Source: CALEMW01 sp964343835 (GTDB taxonomy: Bacteria; Krumholzibacteriota; Krumholzibacteriia; LZORAL124-64-63). Taken from it: a DNA stretch of 64,000 bases. Below, piece after piece: positions 61,001 to 64,000 of the stretch. Within the stretch, counting starts at the first letter, position 1; every line of letters begins with the position of its first letter. The position numbers and the translations under genes are program-made. A model generated the notes under the pieces. It saw only the letters and a program-made list of their open reading frames with translations. It made no database searches and was not told where the DNA came from. Location: contig CAYFKR010000008.1 in the NCBI GenBank assembly GCA_964343835.1, forward strand, positions 1-64,000. Reading direction: 5' to 3'.

Positions 61001-62684
61001 CGCCGAAAATGTTGTACTGCTCGATCAGCTTGGCGCCTTCGCCCGTGGCGCCGGGGTAGTCGTCCAGCACCTGCATGCCGCCGAAGAAGTACAGGGCGCC
61101 GAGGGTGTTCTCGGCGTCGGCCACCAGCAGGTCCACCGCATGGGCCTGCATCACGCAGGGCGGCACCCAGGAGGCCAGGGTCGAGGCGGAGTAGGAGGCG
61201 ACGGCGCCCTTGGGCTGGGCCACGGTACCGGCGCGCAGCCAGGCCTCGGCGAAGCAGGTGGTGTTGGAGAAGTCGCCGTTGGAGCACGACACGTCCAGCA
61301 GCCAGGGCTGCTTCCAGCCGTTGGACAGGGCGTTGATGTCGGACACGCCGAAGGGCGGGTTGCTCCAGCTGACGCCGCTGCCGTGGCCGATGTAGTTGAC
61401 CAGGCTGCGGCCCTCGTTCAGGGCGGCGGCGATCATGGCCGAGGTGCCGGTGGGCTGGTAGATCTGGTCCACGTGGGTGAAGGTGTAGGCCAGCATGTCG
61501 TCGCGCAGCCAGTTCGCGCGCTCGTAGTCGGTGGGCGAGCCCTCGTTGGAGGCCAGGCCCGTGCCCATGTGGTACCAGGCGGCGTCCACGCCGGTGTCCG
61601 GGTCGCGCTCGTAGCGGATGAACTTGGAGACCTGGAGCTGCACCTCGGTGAGCGAGTTGGCCGAGATGCGCGAGATGAAGAGGTCAGGGTAGAGGTCCGA
61701 GCCGGCGACCATGGCGTAGGTCGGATCCGAGTCGGCGCCCTCGACGGTGCCGCTGTTGGTGGGCACCTGGGTGATGTCGCCCACCAGGATCACGTAGGTC
61801 AGGCCCTCGGGCTCGTTGAAGCGGGTGGTGATGGCGGTCTGGATGCCCGTCGCCGTGCCGCCGATGCTCGAGGTGGTGATCATCTCCACGTCGAGACCGC
61901 GCTGCTGCTTCCACTCCACGAACGGATACATGGCGCCCTGGAAGGCGTCGTCGGTGACGATGAGCATGCGGCCGGGCTCGTCGATGGCCGTGTACTTGGC
62001 CGCGTCGCGGTTCAGGAAGAGGCCGTCGTAGATGCGCTCGAACTGGCCGTCGGCGCGGCGGGTGGCCGTCGGCATCTCGTTCATGCCGATCCCCTTCACC
62101 GACACCTCGAGCCGGGCGCTGCGCAGCACGCGCAGCACGCCGCGGTCGGCGTCGTAGCGGAAGGGCATCACGCGCACGGTCACGCCCCGGGCGTCGCGCA
62201 CGATGAACGGCTCGGTGAGCTCGGCCGTGGCGGTGGGCCACTCCCCGCCGTCGCGGTAGAGGTCGGCGAAGGTCCAGGCGACCATGCCGGGATCCATGTC
62301 ACGGGTCAGGTGGCCCTTGGACGGCACCACCGGGTCCACGGGCATCTCGTCCCAGACCTCGTCCACCAGCCGCACCGAGCAGGCGCCGGAGCCGGGGATC
62401 TCGATGCTGCGGGCCAGCACCGGCAGCTCGGGGTAGCCCCGGACCATCAGCGGCGAGGCGCCGGGCAGGGCGATGCTCGCGTGGGGAACACCGTCGATGT
62501 CCACGGTCCGCAGGTCGAAGCCGGGGATCGAGAGATCCACCGTCACGACGGAAGCGGGCGCGGTGGCCGACACGCGGGGCTCGGACGGGGCGTCTCCGGA
62601 CGGAGAGACCCAGTCGGCGGCGGCGGTGCCGGCGACCAGGAGGATCGCGGACAGGATCAGGGCGTAAACGGACCTCGGGCGCAT
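58020..62684 (-). CDS. secreted C25 (gingipain-like) cysteine protease with P domain and sorting tail
   Basis: A 1554-residue exported protease. Signal peptide VYALILSAILLVAGTAAA, a propeptide, then the C25 catalytic domain with His434 (NYIGHGSG) and Cys467 (DVSCSNGDF). Several Ig-like and carboxypeptidase-regulatory-like domains follow, then a proprotein-convertase P domain (IPMAGSMGETVSTVSLYVDITHPYIGDLWIDLIAP) and the sorting domain (VPNPFNPSTTIAF, VYDLAGRLVRTLL, MAVRKMTLIK) shared with the propellers at 1668 and 4018. GAGGAG precedes the ATG at 62684. Probably surface-located or released. Confidence 0.88.
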   Translation of the reverse strand: MRPRSVYALILSAILLVAGTAAADWVSPSGDAPSEPRVSATAPASVVTVDLSIPGFDLRTVDIDGVPHASIALPGASPLMVRGYPELPVLARSIEIPGSGACSVRLVDEVWDEMPVDPVVPSKGHLTRDMDPGMVAWTFADLYRDGGEWPTATAELTEPFIVRDARGVTVRVMPFRYDADRGVLRVLRSARLEVSVKGIGMNEMPTATRRADGQFERIYDGLFLNRDAAKYTAIDEPGRMLIVTDDAFQGAMYPFVEWKQQRGLDVEMITTSSIGGTATGIQTAITTRFNEPEGLTYVILVGDITQVPTNSGTVEGADSDPTYAMVAGSDLYPDLFISRISANSLTEVQLQVSKFIRYERDPDTGVDAAWYHMGTGLASNEGSPTDYERANWLRDDMLAYTFTHVDQIYQPTGTSAMIAAALNEGRSLVNYIGHGSGVSWSNPPFGVSDINALSNGWKQPWLLDVSCSNGDFSNTTCFAEAWLRAGTVAQPKGAVASYSASTLASWVPPCVMQAHAVDLLVADAENTLGALYFFGGMQVLDDYPGATGEGAKLIEQYNIFGDCSLVVRTDEPTAIAAVHQPAVFLNSPTFDVDVAGEGGLTVAIYAGGVLHGTAVTDAAGHATITFDVPVATPGDVTLTVTGYNRVPYIATLPAINPSTVVLDPTSIDAGVTTAVTVTVYGSDGVTPMPDVTVWAEGLDYASASVVTDAAGQAVLSVTYPYGPSLDVVGQEIGETYELFREVLGVNAMALSVPDLNVTTTFGMSDQFGLNLPGTLVATVAEPGATLFALMPGGGSSSVAGTSLEVTPAALGQVTGVIAVSGYDVYSEAFDVVEAYGTLSGHVDAAGSPAVGAVVRGLDGGGAEVFSAVTNASGDYAVATQQLVDTYTLVVDVFGYLHWEESYFLGYGANVKDIALVAAPSGTLSGAVTEVGSGAPLAATVKAYRSDDGSLYAQTDTDPLDGSFALGLTYFDYDIQVTSSGHVPVTVAVTVDAPSVVKDFVLDVTSGNILIIDDAGAARMTADKYDDKGRELLESGYAATADRSASTMSADLTALGYSVTVETIGATDPATWSAYDLIVSSSGANTANLADATVRNALIAHCQGGGRLLLEGGEVAYEWRSDTAMAADVMHISAWNGDSSGSVTVHDAAHPVMSTPNAVVGPIGVSYSGYGDQDRVTVAADADMIGAWSSYASNASVIAYDSNALPTAGDMVFFLFNYDAMDAPARAGLLQNAVTWLLGSEVGDCALDGTVYQVGGTPLAGATVELLPSGDTTITDATGHYAFTGLFPGTFTVRASKADWSTEQTDVTLAQGESLSGVDLVLSPVVTVSECGQPGAVIPDNDPAGLDIVIPMAGSMGETVSTVSLYVDITHPYIGDLWIDLIAPDGTVCGIHHNQGYTADDILGWYPVDLTPLDDLGMLNGTQMAGEWTLHLHDTGPYDWGTLNEFCLEITYTAVTTGVEDAPSAFALSGNVPNPFNPSTTIAFSLPREGRAELRVYDLAGRLVRTLLDETLPAAEHSVQWHGRDDLGRTVPSGTYYYRLVTADGMAVRKMTLIK

Positions 62685-62746
62685 GGCCACTCCTCGGTTG
62701 ACGAAGGGGGTCGGACGAGTCGGTGCTGTGTTGCGGCGGGATCCTT

Positions 62747-62776
62747 ATTATACCAGATCAGGCAGGTGTTTCTCAA
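62747..62776 (-). promoter_or_regulatory. strong promoter of the C25 protease
   Basis: On the minus strand TTGAGA (62776-62771), 18 bases, and TGGTATAAT with a perfect -10 (62752-62747) and extended TGn. The start of transcription should lie near 62740, about 55 bases upstream of the ATG. Confidence 0.7.
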
Positions 62777-62789
62777 CGTTCAGAAACGC

Positions 62790-62825
62790 AAAAAACGGCC
62801 TCCCCCCGCCTGGGAGGAGGCCGTT
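62790..62825 (-). terminator. intrinsic terminator of the edge lipoprotein gene
   Basis: AACGGCCTCC (62794-62803) pairs with GGAGGCCGTT (62816-62825); on the minus strand a T6 tract follows. Confidence 0.85.
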
Positions 62826-62847
62826 CCGTTCGTCCGGGTCCGTCCGG

Positions 62848-64000
62848 CTAGTCGATGGTGCCGGCGTCCTCGTCGCAGAGCGCCGCCCAGCGCCCGGAGA
62901 AGAAGCCGCCCGGGCGGTCCTCCACCTGGACGTAATCGCCGCCAAGCACGCCCTGGACCGTCTCGGCGCCGTTGATCCAGCGGCCGAGGAAGTGGCCCAC
63001 GCCGTTCTCGTCCATGGCCTCGTACTCGCCGTTCACCAGGCCCCGAATCCGGCCGTCGCGACCGATGTACTTGCCGAAGAACACCTGCTCGCCGTCCTCG
63101 TTCACGCCGTAGCGGCCCCGCAGGTGACCCTGGGGACGACCCCAGAGGCTCATCCAGCGACCCTTGAAGAAGCCGCCCTCGACCACGGTGCCGTCCTCCA
63201 GCACGATGTCCTCGTCCACCCAGATCCCGGCCAGGAAGCCCTTGGGGCACAGATCCAGGTCGCCCAGGTGGAAGCCCTCGAGGCGCAGGGCGTTGCCGTT
63301 CTCGTCCACGGGGCGGGTCTCGTCCATGCCGGCGAGGTCGGCCACGGGGATGTCCAGCTCGATGCCCATCTCCGGCATCCTCAGGTGGGCCACGTTCATG
63401 GGCGGCTGGGTGCTGTCAGGGTGCACGGGGCGCTCGATGATCTCCAGGATCAGGCCGTCGAAGTGCGGGCCGGTGTGGGAGACCCAGGCCACGGCGTTGC
63501 GCACGGGGCGGCCTTCGTCGTTCAGCGGGCGGAGCAGATGGTCACGGGGACGCTCGAAGAGGATCACACGGCGGGGCACGACGATCCCGCGGTCCACGAT
63601 GAACGACCCGCTCCAATCCAGGGCGTCGATGTCCTCGTCCATGTCCTCCACCAGACCGTCCAGCTGACCCCAGGTCAGGCGCACGACGGTGATCACGGGG
63701 CGGGGGCGATCCGGATCCGCGGGGTCCTCGTCCAGGAGCTGCTGCTCGTACATGGCGACCTCGGCGTCGTCCTCGAGGGGGTCGCCGGTCTCGGCGTCCG
63801 CGTCCTCCATGTCGGCGGCGGCGAAGTAGTCGTCGCCGAAGCCGGGCTCCTCGTCCGTGAAGGTCAGGCCGCCGTTGGCCTTGTCCAGATCCATGGTTTC
63901 GTAGTCGTCCACGGCCACCTGTTCGGTCCCGACGGGGTCGGTCTCGCTGCAACCGGTCATGGTCAGGCCCAGCAGGGTCAGCATCGCGACGATGCCCAGA
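62848..64000 (-). CDS. lipoprotein with MORN-like repeats (5' end outside window)
   Basis: At least 378 residues; the frame continues to the right edge, so the true start is probably outside. The lipobox GLTMTGC is followed by a very acidic region, then a beta-rich middle (VRLTWGQLDGLVEDMDEDI, GLILEIIERPVHPD). The C-terminal 130 residues have about 24-residue repeats 'GFFKGRWMSLWG...GHLRGRYG', 'VFFGKYIG...GLVNGEYE', 'GHFLGRWIN...GGDYV', 'GGFFSGRWA', similar in spacing to MORN-like strands. Function unknown; envelope-attached. Confidence 0.72.
   Translation of the reverse strand, partial: LGIVAMLTLLGLTMTGCSETDPVGTEQVAVDDYETMDLDKANGGLTFTDEEPGFGDDYFAAADMEDADAETGDPLEDDAEVAMYEQQLLDEDPADPDRPRPVITVVRLTWGQLDGLVEDMDEDIDALDWSGSFIVDRGIVVPRRVILFERPRDHLLRPLNDEGRPVRNAVAWVSHTGPHFDGLILEIIERPVHPDSTQPPMNVAHLRMPEMGIELDIPVADLAGMDETRPVDENGNALRLEGFHLGDLDLCPKGFLAGIWVDEDIVLEDGTVVEGGFFKGRWMSLWGRPQGHLRGRYGVNEDGEQVFFGKYIGRDGRIRGLVNGEYEAMDENGVGHFLGRWINGAETVQGVLGGDYVQVEDRPGGFFSGRWAALCDEDAGTID

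Noticed and set aside
58122..62975. A 1617-codon open frame on the plus strand
   Set aside because: It is antisense to the C25 protease and arises from GC-rich codon structure; its product is low-complexity His/Gly/Arg without domains.
1..64000. tRNA, rRNA, CRISPR or insertion-sequence features
   Set aside because: Scanning by eye found no cloverleaf, repeat-spacer array, transposase or terminal inverted repeats.

Overview
The window is a GC-rich (roughly two-thirds G+C by eye) chromosomal segment of a Gram-negative bacterium. Its signature genes are secreted beta-propellers and a C25 (gingipain-like) protease that all end in the same 'PNPFNP ... VYDLAGR ... GVY' C-terminal sorting-type domain, many lipoproteins with LxGC lipoboxes, outer-membrane barrels ending in Phe, and an archaeal-type prolyl-tRNA synthetase. 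This combination is typical of the FCB superphylum, especially uncultured lineages such as Krumholzibacteriota or Eisenbacteria. That placement is inferred from gene style, not from a marker tree. I saw no rRNA, tRNA, CRISPR array or insertion sequence.

Layout. 1-6.2 kb (minus): pyrophosphate-type phosphofructokinase (cut by the edge), adenosine deaminase, and two LVIVD-type secreted propellers. 6.4-10.3 kb (plus): NAD synthetase, an Rrf2 regulator with a cysteine cluster, and the pta-ackA pair. 10.3-21.1 kb: a zinc-ribbon protein, a 6-bladed propeller, an RND efflux operon (adaptor plus two permeases), and an uncharacterised P-loop protein. 21.2-28.1 kb: lipoproteins and secreted proteins, and a minus-strand operon of HAD phosphatase, PLP decarboxylase, DsbD-alpha-like protein and receiver protein. 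28.3-31.1 kb: a TPR-sigma-54 activator in an unusually AT-rich stretch, with a small secreted partner and candidate sigma-54 promoters. 31.4-46.3 kb: housekeeping genes (pdxS, pdxT, proS, lipA), an NtrB/NtrC-like pair, envelope proteins, a thioredoxin-domain protein, a methyltransferase and a glycosyltransferase.

46.3-55.4 kb is the most interesting region: an extracellular electron-transfer locus. It has a decaheme MtrA-type cytochrome, an MtrB/PioB-type barrel, a TetR regulator, and a multiheme lipoprotein cytochrome whose reading frame crosses an in-frame UGA. A SECIS-like hairpin sits at the proper distance, so I read this gene as a selenoprotein of the ExtKL type. Next come a lipoprotein with four rhodanese domains made by tandem duplication, and further along a porin with a Fur-box-like site. 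Near-palindromic sites sharing the sequence GTGAACGTT lie upstream of both tetR and the mtrAB pair, which suggests the two operons are co-regulated.

55.7-64 kb: a histidine-rich NhaD-like antiporter with a small partner, the C25 protease with its own strong promoter, and a lipoprotein cut by the window edge.
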